Source: Vibrio splendidus (lineage in GTDB: Bacteria > Pseudomonadota > Gammaproteobacteria > Enterobacterales > Vibrionaceae). From it: a DNA stretch of 64,000 bases. This document shows positions 21,192 through 29,921 of this stretch, in pieces. The DNA lies in NCBI RefSeq assembly GCF_002873455.1, contig NZ_MCUN01000009.1, positions 124,001-188,000 of the forward strand, read 5' to 3'. The translations under genes and the position numbers were made by a program. The notes under the pieces were generated by a model. It made no database searches. It was not told the DNA's origin and saw nothing but the letters and a program-made list of their open reading frames with translations. Position 1 is the first letter of the stretch; each line of letters begins with the position of its first letter.

Positions 21192-21500
21192 CTACTGAAT
21201 AGGCAGTTCAGACAAGCATTTTCTACACATACAAATACCTGCTTTTGGAATGCTACCGGTATCACGCTTCTCTAACTCGAAGCACCAACACGTTTCTTTT
21301 CCCGCGCTGATATCGCATTGTGCAGGCTCACTGCACTGTGGACATTGATGAGTTGAATTAATGCCACTCAGGTTGTTCATCACCGATTCTCGTTTGTCTT
21401 CAGATAAGTATTTCCAGCCTATAATTTCATCCATTGTTCGATGGCAGCCACTGCATATACCACCATTATTTTTACAAGCCGCTCGGCAAGGTGTTTTCAT
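21192..21500 (-). CDS. DUF1289 plus cysteine-rich CWC protein
   Basis: A 102-residue protein with 14 cysteines. Residues 1-45 fit DUF1289 (TPCRAACKNNGGICSGCHRT followed by the EIIGWKYLSEDKR motif). Residues about 50-102 fit the cysteine-rich CWC fold (CPQCSEPAQCDISAGKETCW). Both are likely metal-binding; the function is unknown. The start has no clear ribosome binding site. Confidence 0.8.
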   Translation of the reverse strand: MKTPCRAACKNNGGICSGCHRTMDEIIGWKYLSEDKRESVMNNLSGINSTHQCPQCSEPAQCDISAGKETCWCFELEKRDTGSIPKAGICMCRKCLSELPIQ

Positions 21501-21660
21501 TTATCTGACCCGTGATTCATTTGTGCTGAAATGTAGCATATTTGTTTCCCTTTGCAGAGCCCTGTAAAACTAGAAATGACCCAGTAAAATCAACAAATGA
21601 CCTCGTAATTTTTAGAGTTTTCATGTAGCATCTCGCCCCTTTTGTTGAGTGGGGGATACT

Positions 21661-23013
21661 ATGTTTATTGGATTTGATTATGGAACAGCGAACTGTTCTG
21701 TTGCAGCGATGGTTAATGGAGAGCCAAGCCTGTTACCACTAGAAGGTAACAACCATTATATTCCCTCAACCGTTTTTGCTCCTACTCGTGAAAGCGTTTC
21801 TGAGCATCTCTTTCGCCATTTGAATATCAAACCGAGTGATGCGATCGGTGAGCAAGTGTTACGACGTGCGATTGCGCTGAATCGAGAAGAGAGTATCGAT
21901 TTGGTACCAGAAGATATGGCATTTGGTCAGGCAGCGTTGGATCTTTATTTGGAAGACCCTCGCGACGTTTATTACGTTAAGTCTCCTAAGTCTTTTCTTG
22001 GCGCAAGTGGGTTGCATGATGTTCAGATGAGTTTCTTCGAAGATTTGGTGTGCGCCATGATGGCCAATATTAAACGCCAAGCCGAACTATCGACTCAAGA
22101 GCAGATCCAACAAGCCGTTATCGGCCGACCAATTAACTTTCATGGCCGAGGTGGTCAAGAAGCAAACAGACAAGCTGAAGATATACTCTCACGCGCTGCT
22201 AAGCGTGCCGGCTTCCTTGATATCGCTTTTCAATTTGAACCCGTCGCAGCAGGTCTTGATTACGAAAGTACCCTGACTGAAAACCAAACGGTATTGGTTG
22301 TGGATATTGGCGGTGGTACTACCGATTGCTCATTATTAGAAATGGGACCAACCTGGTCTGGTAAAGCGGACCGCACCCAGAGCTTGTTGGCACACAGTGG
22401 ACAAAGGGTAGGGGGGAATGATCTTGATATTTACCTTGCCTTTAAACAACTGATGTCACCTTTCGGTATGGGCAGCAAAGGCATTTCAGGTATTGATATG
22501 CCACTGACTCAATTCTGGAATCCAATCGCGATCAATAATGTCGAAGCTCAAAAGAACTTCTATTCTCGCGAAAATCTAGCAGCCTTGAAGTTGCTTCGTA
22601 AAGAAGCTTCAGATCCTCAAAAGCTAGACCGTTTGATGAAGGTTTATCACGATACTTTAGGTTACGGCATTGTACGCAGAGCTGAAGAAGCCAAGATTGC
22701 ATTAGCAGAATCATCTCTATATCGAGCAGCGATTAATGTGGCTTCTGAATTGATCGAAGTGGACATTTCCGTTGGGCAGATGGTTGAAGCTATTGAATCG
22801 CCAAAGTCTAAGATGATTGAGTTGGTTAAAGAAGCCATTCAACAAGGCCAGAAAAAGCCGGATGTAATTTACATGACAGGTGGTTCAGCCCGTTCGCCGA
22901 TACTTCGTGAAGCAGTGCAGCAAGCCGTACCAAATGTACCGATCGTAAGTGGTAACTACTTCGGTTCAGTAACCTCTGGTTTAGCTCGTTGGGCCGAGGT
23001 TTGCTTCAAATAA
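21661..23013 (+). CDS. yegD: Hsp70-family chaperone YegD
   Basis: A 450-residue actin/Hsp70 ATPase domain protein without the usual substrate-binding domain, the same length as E. coli YegD. Phosphate-binding motifs are FIGFDYGTANCSVA at the N-terminus and VLVVDIGGGTTDCSLLEMG in the middle, with GGSARSPILREAV near the end. The ATG at 21661 is preferred over the in-frame GTG at 21649 because GTGGGGG then acts as the ribosome binding site. It is transcribed alone. Confidence 0.94.
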   Translation: MFIGFDYGTANCSVAAMVNGEPSLLPLEGNNHYIPSTVFAPTRESVSEHLFRHLNIKPSDAIGEQVLRRAIALNREESIDLVPEDMAFGQAALDLYLEDPRDVYYVKSPKSFLGASGLHDVQMSFFEDLVCAMMANIKRQAELSTQEQIQQAVIGRPINFHGRGGQEANRQAEDILSRAAKRAGFLDIAFQFEPVAAGLDYESTLTENQTVLVVDIGGGTTDCSLLEMGPTWSGKADRTQSLLAHSGQRVGGNDLDIYLAFKQLMSPFGMGSKGISGIDMPLTQFWNPIAINNVEAQKNFYSRENLAALKLLRKEASDPQKLDRLMKVYHDTLGYGIVRRAEEAKIALAESSLYRAAINVASELIEVDISVGQMVEAIESPKSKMIELVKEAIQQGQKKPDVIYMTGGSARSPILREAVQQAVPNVPIVSGNYFGSVTSGLARWAEVCFK

Positions 23014-23033
23014 GAATTTAATACTGTGTTATT

Positions 23034-23068
23034 AAGGGCAACCAGTCGCTGATTGGTTGCCCTTTTTT
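23034..23068 (+). terminator. Terminator of yegD
   Basis: AAGGGCAACCA pairs with TGGTTGCCCTT over a short loop, followed by a T-run. Confidence 0.93.
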
Positions 23069-23505
23069 GTATTTACTCTATTGAACTTTCAATTGAGCAA
23101 TTTCTCCTAGCTCAAATCGGGAATTGTTTCACAAAGCTAAATATTTCAACTGGGTTCTGCATGTTACAAGATGTTTCAGAGTTGAAGGTTCGCCTCTCTA
23201 TGGTCTGATGAGTCAATTTTGAAATGGATTTTTAATGCTTTTTTAGTGACTAAAAAATCAAAAAAGATCGAGGTTTTTGTCTCAATAAATAAAAAAGCCC
23301 ATCGGTAAACCTCTATTTAATTTATTGTTTTAAAAGGATTTTTTGTTTTTTATAGCGTGATTTTTTTAAATTTTATATATTTTAATGCAACTTTTTTGTC
23401 ATTCGTATATTAGTGTTTGCCTACTTGTTAAATGCAGGTAACAACTTCTCCGTAAGCACGAGGTTGTTAGTGAATAACTCACCCAGTTACATAATGGATA
23501 TGACA
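23069..23505. other. Porin upstream region
   Basis: A gene-free 437-bp region, extremely A+T-rich from 23280 to 23400 with long T-runs. It should hold the porin promoter. Such tracts suit H-NS or ToxR binding, but no specific site could be identified. Confidence 0.5.
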
Positions 23506-24549
23506 ATGAATAAGAAACTTTTAGCGCTAGCAATTTCTGGTGCAGTATTTGGTACACAGGCAGTTGCTGTAGAACTTTACAACGAAGACGGCACAACATT
23601 CTCAGTTGGCGGGCACGTTTCAGTTGCAGTTGGCGATGTAAACAGTGATGACCGCCTTAACAGCGATGACATCGGTGTTGAGTCTGTATCTCCACGTATT
23701 AACTTCGGTGCAACTCATGAGCTAGGCAACGGCTTCACTGCTGACGCTAAAGGTGAATGGGCGCTAAACATGCTTGACGGTGGTGATGAGTCATTCACAA
23801 CTCGTCTTGGTTACGTTGGTCTTTCTCATGATGACTACGGCCGCGCTGCAGTGGGTACTCAATGGGCACCTTACTACAACGTTGCTGGTGTTGCTGATAT
23901 GCCAATCGCATTCGCAAACGACTTCATCTACGAAGATCACGGTAACCTAGGTACTGGTCGTGGTGAAGAGATGGTGAGCTACGGTAACGCTATCGATTTC
24001 GGTGACGCTGGTTCTCTAAGCGCTGCTGTTGCATGGCAAGGTCGTAAAGCTGACGGTGCAAATGAATACGGTAACCGTGGTCAAATTGCTTTGAACTACG
24101 CTATTGCTGACGTTACTGCAAACTACGCTTACAATACTGGTGATGTTAAGTACTCAGGTATTACGGGTTCTAAAACAGCTGATTCACACGTACTAAGTGC
24201 AACTTATGGTTCATATGGCGCTGAAGGTCTTTACCTTGCTGGTGTTTACGCAATGAACGGTTACATGAACTCATACAAAGGTGATGTTCTTGAAGAGACA
24301 GTTGCGATTGAATTGCTAGCTTCTTACGCTCTTTCTAACAGCCTTAACCTAAGCGTTAACTACGAAGCAGTCGAAGATGATAAGAAGAGCGAGACTGTGT
24401 ACAGCACAACTGCTTTACAAGCTGAATACAACTTCACGTCTCAGTTCGTAGGCTTTGCTGGTTACCAATTTGATCTACAAGGTTCTGGTTCTACTTACAA
24501 AGAAAAAGCTGATGACCAGTGGCTACTTGGTGCTCGTTACTACCTATAA
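23506..24549 (+). CDS. Outer-membrane general porin
   Basis: A 347-residue porin from the ATG at 23506, chosen because the signal peptide then reads MNKKLLALAISGAVFGTQAV with cleavage after AVA. The mature part has alternating beta-strand patterns, acidic loops and an aromatic-rich C-terminus (WLLGARYYL). It is of the Vibrio OmpU/OmpT-like Gram-negative porin type, but I cannot assign a named orthologue. Strong codon bias and a strong terminator suggest high expression. In-frame ATGs at 23494 and 23500 are unlikely starts. Confidence 0.88.
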   Translation: MNKKLLALAISGAVFGTQAVAVELYNEDGTTFSVGGHVSVAVGDVNSDDRLNSDDIGVESVSPRINFGATHELGNGFTADAKGEWALNMLDGGDESFTTRLGYVGLSHDDYGRAAVGTQWAPYYNVAGVADMPIAFANDFIYEDHGNLGTGRGEEMVSYGNAIDFGDAGSLSAAVAWQGRKADGANEYGNRGQIALNYAIADVTANYAYNTGDVKYSGITGSKTADSHVLSATYGSYGAEGLYLAGVYAMNGYMNSYKGDVLEETVAIELLASYALSNSLNLSVNYEAVEDDKKSETVYSTTALQAEYNFTSQFVGFAGYQFDLQGSGSTYKEKADDQWLLGARYYL

Positions 24550-24621
24550 GTCGCAAACTAATTTAGCATAGTGTTTACTCCTTAAGTTTACCTTTTAGGA
24601 TACTGTCCTAGACACCATGCT

Positions 24622-24659
24622 AAGCCCTCTCAAGCCTTTTGGTTAGAGAGGGCTTTTTT
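24622..24659 (+). terminator. Terminator of the porin gene
   Basis: A perfect 10-bp stem AAGCCCTCTC/GAGAGGGCTT with a 14-base loop and a T-run. Confidence 0.93.
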
Positions 24660-24889
24660 CGTTTTAATGCTCTTCAAATCTAACTGTCTCTTTTAGTTTC
24701 ATTTTCTCTAATTTATGCAAGCTTATGACTCTACTTCTAGTGGAGCGATCGAGATACTCACTTAAAAGTATTCAAATCATCGAATTGAGCTAAAGATCAG
24801 AATTTAGAGATCGGTAACCTTCTTGTCGAAGATTCTCTCATTATGTTGCGGTAAACTTTGCACTCCAAAAAATAGTGCAGGGACAAACT
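24660..24889. other. Upstream region of the FAH-family gene
   Basis: With the porin trailer, 340 bp lie between the coding regions. Apart from the porin terminator I see no gene, repeat or convincing operator here. Confidence 0.4.
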
Positions 24890-25522
24890 ATGAGCAGCGT
24901 TGTAGATCAGGAACAATTGATGAATTCAAAACGAACAGCAACACCGACCAAAGTGCTGTGTGTTGGGCGTAACTATGTTGATCATATTGAAGAACTCAAC
25001 AATGCTATCCCTGACTCGATGGTGGTTTTTAACAAACCGAATACCAGCGTTACTTCTACCTTAAGTTCTTTTCATCAAGAAGCTCTGCACTACGAAGCTG
25101 AAATCTGTTTCATCGTTGAAAAAGGTGAATTTTCGGCGGTGGGGTTAGGGTTAGATCTGACCAAACGTGAGCTTCAAAGTAACTTGAAAGCGAAAGGCTT
25201 ACCTTGGGAGCGCGCCAAAGCGTTTGATGGTTCGGCTGTGTTTAGTCGTTTTGTTCCAACCGATAACTTAGACCTTACAGACTTGAATCTAGAACTGTTT
25301 ATTAACTGTGTTCGCGTTCAAAAAGGACACGTTGAACAGATGCTATATTCCCCGCAAACTATCCTCGAAGAACTGTCCTCTTACACGACACTGCTCGACG
25401 GTGATGTGGTCATGACAGGCACTCCTAAAGGCGTTGGAGAAGTACACCGCGGTGATATCTTCCTTGGTCGCCTTAAGTGTGGAGAAACCACATTGATTGA
25501 GATCGAATGGGTAGCGAGTTAA
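24890..25522 (+). CDS. Fumarylacetoacetate-hydrolase-family enzyme
   Basis: A 210-residue protein of the FAH fold: KVLCVGRNYVDHIEE, VVFNKPNTS, the metal-binding glutamates in HYEAEICFIVE, and MTGTPKGVGEVHRGD. Relatives such as YcgM/FAHD1 cleave acylpyruvates or decarboxylate oxaloacetate; the substrate here is not determined. The ATG at 24890 has AGGGA six bases upstream and is preferred over the GTG at 24875. The stop codon lies in a 20-22-bp repeat unit that recurs directly downstream. Confidence 0.85.
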   Translation: MSSVVDQEQLMNSKRTATPTKVLCVGRNYVDHIEELNNAIPDSMVVFNKPNTSVTSTLSSFHQEALHYEAEICFIVEKGEFSAVGLGLDLTKRELQSNLKAKGLPWERAKAFDGSAVFSRFVPTDNLDLTDLNLELFINCVRVQKGHVEQMLYSPQTILEELSSYTTLLDGDVVMTGTPKGVGEVHRGDIFLGRLKCGETTLIEIEWVAS

Positions 25523-25572
25523 TCATATTGTTTTTTTTAGTTAATCATATTTATTTTTAGTTAATAACTTGG
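25518..25572. repeat. Tandem repeat spanning the FAH-gene stop codon
   Basis: GTTAATCATATT plus a T-rich tail starts at 25518 and 25540, and a truncated GTTAATAA starts at 25560 (periods 22 and 20). The first unit contains the stop codon TAA. Confidence 0.7.
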
Positions 25573-25692
25573 CTTTATTGACTGGTACTGGTTGTTAGTT
25601 CGAACATTTAATCATCAAATAGCTGATTGTATCTGGAAGGGTATTTGTAATTGATATAAAATCCGGCTCCGTTTTTATCAATACTGAAACCC

Positions 25693-26325
25693 ATGATCGA
25701 CTTAACCATCTTACCTGTTTACTTGACTGCCGTTGTTGCACTTCTCCTTTTACCTGGTCCTGATATGTTACTCATCGCGAGCTCAAGTATGAGCTATGGC
25801 CGCAAGGTCGGTGTGTTTGCGAGCTTAGGGAATGCGACTTCTGGAATCATCCTGACAGTATTAGCAGCAATGGGTGTTTCAGCGTTGATTGCGATGAGCC
25901 CGATTGCTCTAAAAGCCCTTCATCTATTAGGTGGCACTTACTTATTAAAGATGGGGTGGGATTGTCTTCGAACAGAGCAGGGCGACGCGCCTGAGTTAAG
26001 CGATAATCGTGCTGCAAAAGCCTACTACCAACGAGCACTTATTAGTAACCTGCTCAATCCTAAAGCGTTGGTTTTCTTCGTGATGTTCTTACCGCAGTTT
26101 GTGTCGACGAATATTGAAGCGACTTCGGGTGAGCAGATGCTCGTTCTGGGTTTACTGCTGAATGTGCTAGGTTTGACGTTCAACTTTTTGCTTGTGACGT
26201 TAGTGGGTACGATTGGTAAATCTTTGGTAGAAAATGCTAAATTTCGCACTTATCAGCAGAAAGTGATGGGCGGAGTTTTTATCGTGTTGGCGGTGTGGAT
26301 GCTGTCTTCTTTCGTTACCTCGTAG
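25693..26325 (+). CDS. RhtB/LysE-family exporter
   Basis: A 210-residue six-helix membrane protein with the family signature LLLPGPDMLLIASSSMSYGR and the second conserved block LISNLLNPKALVFFVMFLPQF. Family members export amino acids or derivatives; the substrate is unknown. No close ribosome binding site is visible, so the start is moderately certain. It converges with the mutase gene, sharing a terminator. Confidence 0.87.
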   Translation: MIDLTILPVYLTAVVALLLLPGPDMLLIASSSMSYGRKVGVFASLGNATSGIILTVLAAMGVSALIAMSPIALKALHLLGGTYLLKMGWDCLRTEQGDAPELSDNRAAKAYYQRALISNLLNPKALVFFVMFLPQFVSTNIEATSGEQMLVLGLLLNVLGLTFNFLLVTLVGTIGKSLVENAKFRTYQQKVMGGVFIVLAVWMLSSFVTS

Positions 26326-26365
26326 ACTGTAACTCAAACAGTTTGTCGGGGTTAGCCGCCGATAC

Positions 26366-26396
26366 AAAAATGGACGCTTCGAGCGTCCATTTTTTG
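26366..26396. terminator. Bidirectional terminator
   Basis: AAAAATGGACGCT and AGCGTCCATTTTT pair almost to the apex, giving A- and T-runs at the base so that either strand terminates. It separates the exporter and the hexose-phosphate mutase. Confidence 0.92.
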
Positions 26397-26447
26397 TTTT
26401 CAACTGTATTTTACTTTCAACCACGATAGATTGAAAACACCAAATCG

Positions 26448-28172
26448 CTAAGAATTCAGTTCTTTCTGGTGTTGTTCGATGAGCTTATCCATGTACTCTT
26501 CACCGCGCTTACGAGTATCGTCATAGGTTTCTGTCCCTTCAAACTTTGTTACCGTCTCGTAGTAAACCTTAACTTTTGGCTCTGTTCCTGAAGGGCGGAC
26601 GATAATACGTGAACCATCTTCGAGGTGATAAATCAACACGTCACTCGATGGCAAGTTAATGGTCTCAGTCTCGCCGTCCACGATGTATCGCAAAGATGAT
26701 TGCAGGTCTTCAATCACAGAGACAGTGACACCACCTATCAATTTGGGTTGTGCTGCTCTGAGTTTAGAGCCAATCGATGGTGAATCAGGGTTAAGAGCAA
26801 TACTTCGCTGCGCGTTGGTATGGACACCATGTTCCAATGAAATCTGAGCGAGGAGATCCCAAACGGTACGACCTTGAGACTTTAACTCTTCTACCAATTG
26901 GGCAAAAACAACGATAGCAGACAGGCCATCTTTATCACGAACCTGAGTACCAATCGTGTAACCAAGTGCTTCCTCGTAGGCGAACAAAAACTCGTTGTTT
27001 TCGTCTTCTAATTGCATGCCAATATTAGCTAACCATTTGAAACCAGTCAGTGTTTGGAAATAAGTCGCACCATGAGATTCCGCCACCTTTTCAAGCAGAG
27101 TTGAAGAGACGATACTGTTGCCAACTAATTGGTTTTTGGTATGAGGCTTTGATAGCAAGTAATGCGCGAATAGCACACCCACTTGGTCGCCTGTCAGCAT
27201 CTTGTACGAAGCATCGTCGGTTCTAGCTGTATCGTCAGTTCTAACAGCAACGGCAAATCGGTCTGCATCTGGGTCATTGGCACAAGCTATGTCTGCATCG
27301 ACACTTTTCGCTAGGTTTATCACCAGATCCATCGCGCCTTTTTCTTCCGGGTTCGGGAAGTTTACCGTCGGGAAGTGACCATCAGGTTCTCTTTGTTCCG
27401 GCACACTGAATACCTTGTGGAACCCTGCATCATGGAGAAGATCTTCTGCCATTTGCGCGCCTACACCATGCATTGCCGTGTAGGTAATGGTTATGTTTGC
27501 TGATTCGATATTGTTGTTTACATGTGGACTCTGATTGATCGCAGCGCGATAAGTTTGATAATAGCCCTCGGTTAGCCACACTAACTTACCTTGTTTCTCT
27601 GCATCACTTAGGCTGAGTAGAGGGATAGGCTTCGTCGAGGCTATTTCAATTTCAGCAGCGATACCTGCATCGTGAGGGGGAATGATTTGTGCGCCATTTT
27701 CCCAGTACACTTTGAAACCATTGTACTCCGGTGGGTTATGGCTGGCCGTCACTACAACAGCGGCCGCAGCGTTGAAGTGTTCAATACCAAAGGCAATAAT
27801 CGGTGTTGCCGCCACGTTCGCGGTCAAATAAACCTTAATTCCTAAGGCTGTCAGTACTGAAGCGGTATCGATGGCGAATTGTTTAGAGTCTAGACGTCCG
27901 TCATACCCCACAACCACACCACGAATCGCCGTATTGGCAATATGTTCTATTAAATAGTGACCTAATCCGGTTGTTGTTTCTTGTATGACTAAACGGTTCA
28001 TTCGATTTGGACCGCACCCAACTTTGCCGCGCAGTCCCGCCGTTCCGAATTCTAATCGTTGAATAAAACGGTCTTCAATTTCATCGTGCATTCCCTCATC
28101 GATAAGGTATTGAAGCTCTTCACGAGTTCTTGGGTCTGGGTCTCTCGCTAACCAGTTCATTGCATCTTGCAT
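26448..28172 (-). CDS. Phosphoglucomutase/phosphomannomutase family (long form)
   Basis: A 574-residue alpha-D-phosphohexomutase. The phosphoserine loop is TASHNPPEYNGFKVYW, the metal-binding loop DPDADRF, and the phosphate-binding C-terminus RPSGTEPKVKVY. Length and N-terminus (WLARDPDPRTREELQYLIDE) match the PGM2-like group, which acts on glucose, mannose or pentose phosphates. The ATG at 28172 with AAAAGG upstream is preferred over the GTG at 28178. A strong Fur box sits about 50-70 bases upstream. Confidence 0.9.
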   Translation of the reverse strand: MQDAMNWLARDPDPRTREELQYLIDEGMHDEIEDRFIQRLEFGTAGLRGKVGCGPNRMNRLVIQETTTGLGHYLIEHIANTAIRGVVVGYDGRLDSKQFAIDTASVLTALGIKVYLTANVAATPIIAFGIEHFNAAAAVVVTASHNPPEYNGFKVYWENGAQIIPPHDAGIAAEIEIASTKPIPLLSLSDAEKQGKLVWLTEGYYQTYRAAINQSPHVNNNIESANITITYTAMHGVGAQMAEDLLHDAGFHKVFSVPEQREPDGHFPTVNFPNPEEKGAMDLVINLAKSVDADIACANDPDADRFAVAVRTDDTARTDDASYKMLTGDQVGVLFAHYLLSKPHTKNQLVGNSIVSSTLLEKVAESHGATYFQTLTGFKWLANIGMQLEDENNEFLFAYEEALGYTIGTQVRDKDGLSAIVVFAQLVEELKSQGRTVWDLLAQISLEHGVHTNAQRSIALNPDSPSIGSKLRAAQPKLIGGVTVSVIEDLQSSLRYIVDGETETINLPSSDVLIYHLEDGSRIIVRPSGTEPKVKVYYETVTKFEGTETYDDTRKRGEEYMDKLIEQHQKELNS

Positions 28173-28221
28173 AATCACTAAACCTTTTCATATCGGGGTG
28201 TCTTTCTGTTGATTTAATTTA

Positions 28222-28240
28222 AATGATACTGATTATCATT
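28222..28240 (-). promoter_or_regulatory. Fur box upstream of the mutase gene
   Basis: AATGATACTGATTATCATT differs from the Vibrio Fur consensus AATGAnAATnATTnTCATT at one fixed position only. It lies 50 bases from the mutase ATG; the cox operon start is 420 bp away on the other side. Confidence 0.7.
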
Positions 28241-28661
28241 TCTATGAAAGCAATCGTAAAACTCGATTTAAAATAAATTCCAACAGCAAGGGAAAGGCAC
28301 ATGGGTAAAGCCACTTTGAATAATTGACTGTTTAGTAAGTAAACTTACCTTGAACAATTGGATATCACTAACTAGCCTTTTACATAAATATAACAAATTT
28401 TAACATATTCGTCGTTTTTGAATCTTTTATGGGAACCTCTAACGCTTTTGACCCGTATTAGTTCACAGGTTGATATGAGGTAAGCAGTGCGTTTGCAGGC
28501 TATTTCCATGTGAGATGTAGATTGAGATTCAGCCTTTTCATGTGAAGTTGGAGCAACAATGAATCTAGTCCCGCTCGTAATGACATTTAGATCGTAGTGA
28601 AACAGCTCGCAACGACATTTAGGTCGCAAGTATCCAATTAGGAAGGATAAGGAGAGATCTT
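28241..28661. other. cox operon upstream region
   Basis: About 420 bp between the Fur box and coxB without a gene. It should hold the cox promoter; no regulator site was recognised. A strong ribosome binding site GGATAAGGAG ends it. Confidence 0.45.
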
Positions 28662-29921
28662 TTGAAAAGATTATTGGTCAGGCTAATGTGGCTTTTGAAT
28701 AGTTTTGTTGTGGTTTTAGTATCGCCTCTAGTACATGCAACTAGTGAATACAATATGACACAAGGTGTTACTGAGATCAGCGGCAAAGTGTATGAACTCC
28801 ATATGCTTATCTTCTACATCTGTTGTGCGATCGCGTTCGCCGTTTTTGGTGTGATGTTTTATTCGATTTTGAGACATAGAAAGTCGAAGGGCGCGGTAGC
28901 TGCACATTTTCATGAAAGCACCAAAGTAGAAATCCTTTGGACCATCATTCCGATTATTATCCTCATCGCTATGGCTATTCCTGCAACAAAAACTTTGATA
29001 GCGATGGAAGATACCTCCCAGTCAGATCTAACGATTAAAATTACCGGCTCACAATGGAAATGGCATTACAGCTATTTTGGTGAAGACGTTGAGTTTTTCA
29101 GTCTTTTGGCCACTAGCGATAAAGAGATAGAAGGCATCGAAGTGAAAGGGGCACATTATTTGTTAGAAGTTGATAAGCCTCTAGTACTGCCAATCAATCG
29201 CAAAGTTCGTTTCTTGATGACTTCCGATGACGTTATCCACTCATGGTGGGTACCAGCTTTCGCGGTTAAGAAAGATACTATTCCCGGTTTCATAAACGAG
29301 GCGTGGACAAAGATCGATGAGCCTGGTGTTTATCGAGGCCAATGTGCTGAGTTGTGTGGCCGCGCTCATGGTTTCATGCCAATCGTGGTCCATGCCATGG
29401 AAGAAGCCGAGTTTGACGCATGGTTAGCAGAACAAAAAGAATTGGCGATAGCCGCACAGCAAGCGGCGCAAGATGCACTAGATGCGTCACTTTCCTTAGA
29501 TGAATTGAATGTCATCGGTGAAGAAGTTTACAAAACTCGTTGCGCCGTTTGTCATCAAGTCAACGGAGAAGGTATTCCTGGCGCATTTCCCGCGATTAAG
29601 GGAAGCCCTATTGCCCTTGGTGATGTGGATGTTCACATTGACACGATTGTTTATGGTCGTGGTGGCACAGCAATGCAGGCGTTCGATAATCAGTTAACCG
29701 AAAAAGAGATAGCAGCGGTTATTACTTATCAAAGAAATGCATGGGGTAATGACGCAGGTGATGTGGTTCAGGCTTCAGATGTGAACGCTTATAAGGCGAG
29801 ACAAGCAGGCGGAGATCAAGCTGCTGGCGAACAAGGTTTAACGGACGAAACGCAAGGTTCTACGGATACAACGCAAGGCTTAATGGATGAAGCACAAAAC
29901 GATGCTAAGGAGCAGTTATGA
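28662..29921 (+). CDS. coxB: Cytochrome c oxidase subunit II with fused cytochrome c
   Basis: A 419-residue subunit II: signal peptide, two membrane helices (about residues 45-68 and 88-107), a periplasmic CuA cupredoxin domain with CAELCGRAHGFM (C228, C232, H236, M239), and a cytochrome c domain with haem motif CAVCH (C294, C297, H298), so it is the caa3-like fused type. The last ~45 residues are a Gln/Asp/Gly-rich low-complexity tail. The start is TTG, with GGAG seven bases upstream. It overlaps ctaD by four bases (ATGA). Confidence 0.95.
   Translation: MKRLLVRLMWLLNSFVVVLVSPLVHATSEYNMTQGVTEISGKVYELHMLIFYICCAIAFAVFGVMFYSILRHRKSKGAVAAHFHESTKVEILWTIIPIIILIAMAIPATKTLIAMEDTSQSDLTIKITGSQWKWHYSYFGEDVEFFSLLATSDKEIEGIEVKGAHYLLEVDKPLVLPINRKVRFLMTSDDVIHSWWVPAFAVKKDTIPGFINEAWTKIDEPGVYRGQCAELCGRAHGFMPIVVHAMEEAEFDAWLAEQKELAIAAQQAAQDALDASLSLDELNVIGEEVYKTRCAVCHQVNGEGIPGAFPAIKGSPIALGDVDVHIDTIVYGRGGTAMQAFDNQLTEKEIAAVITYQRNAWGNDAGDVVQASDVNAYKARQAGGDQAAGEQGLTDETQGSTDTTQGLMDEAQNDAKEQL

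Noticed and set aside
24622..24659. Large inverted repeat after the porin as an IS end
   Set aside because: It has the loop, stem and T-run of an ordinary terminator and no transposase is nearby.
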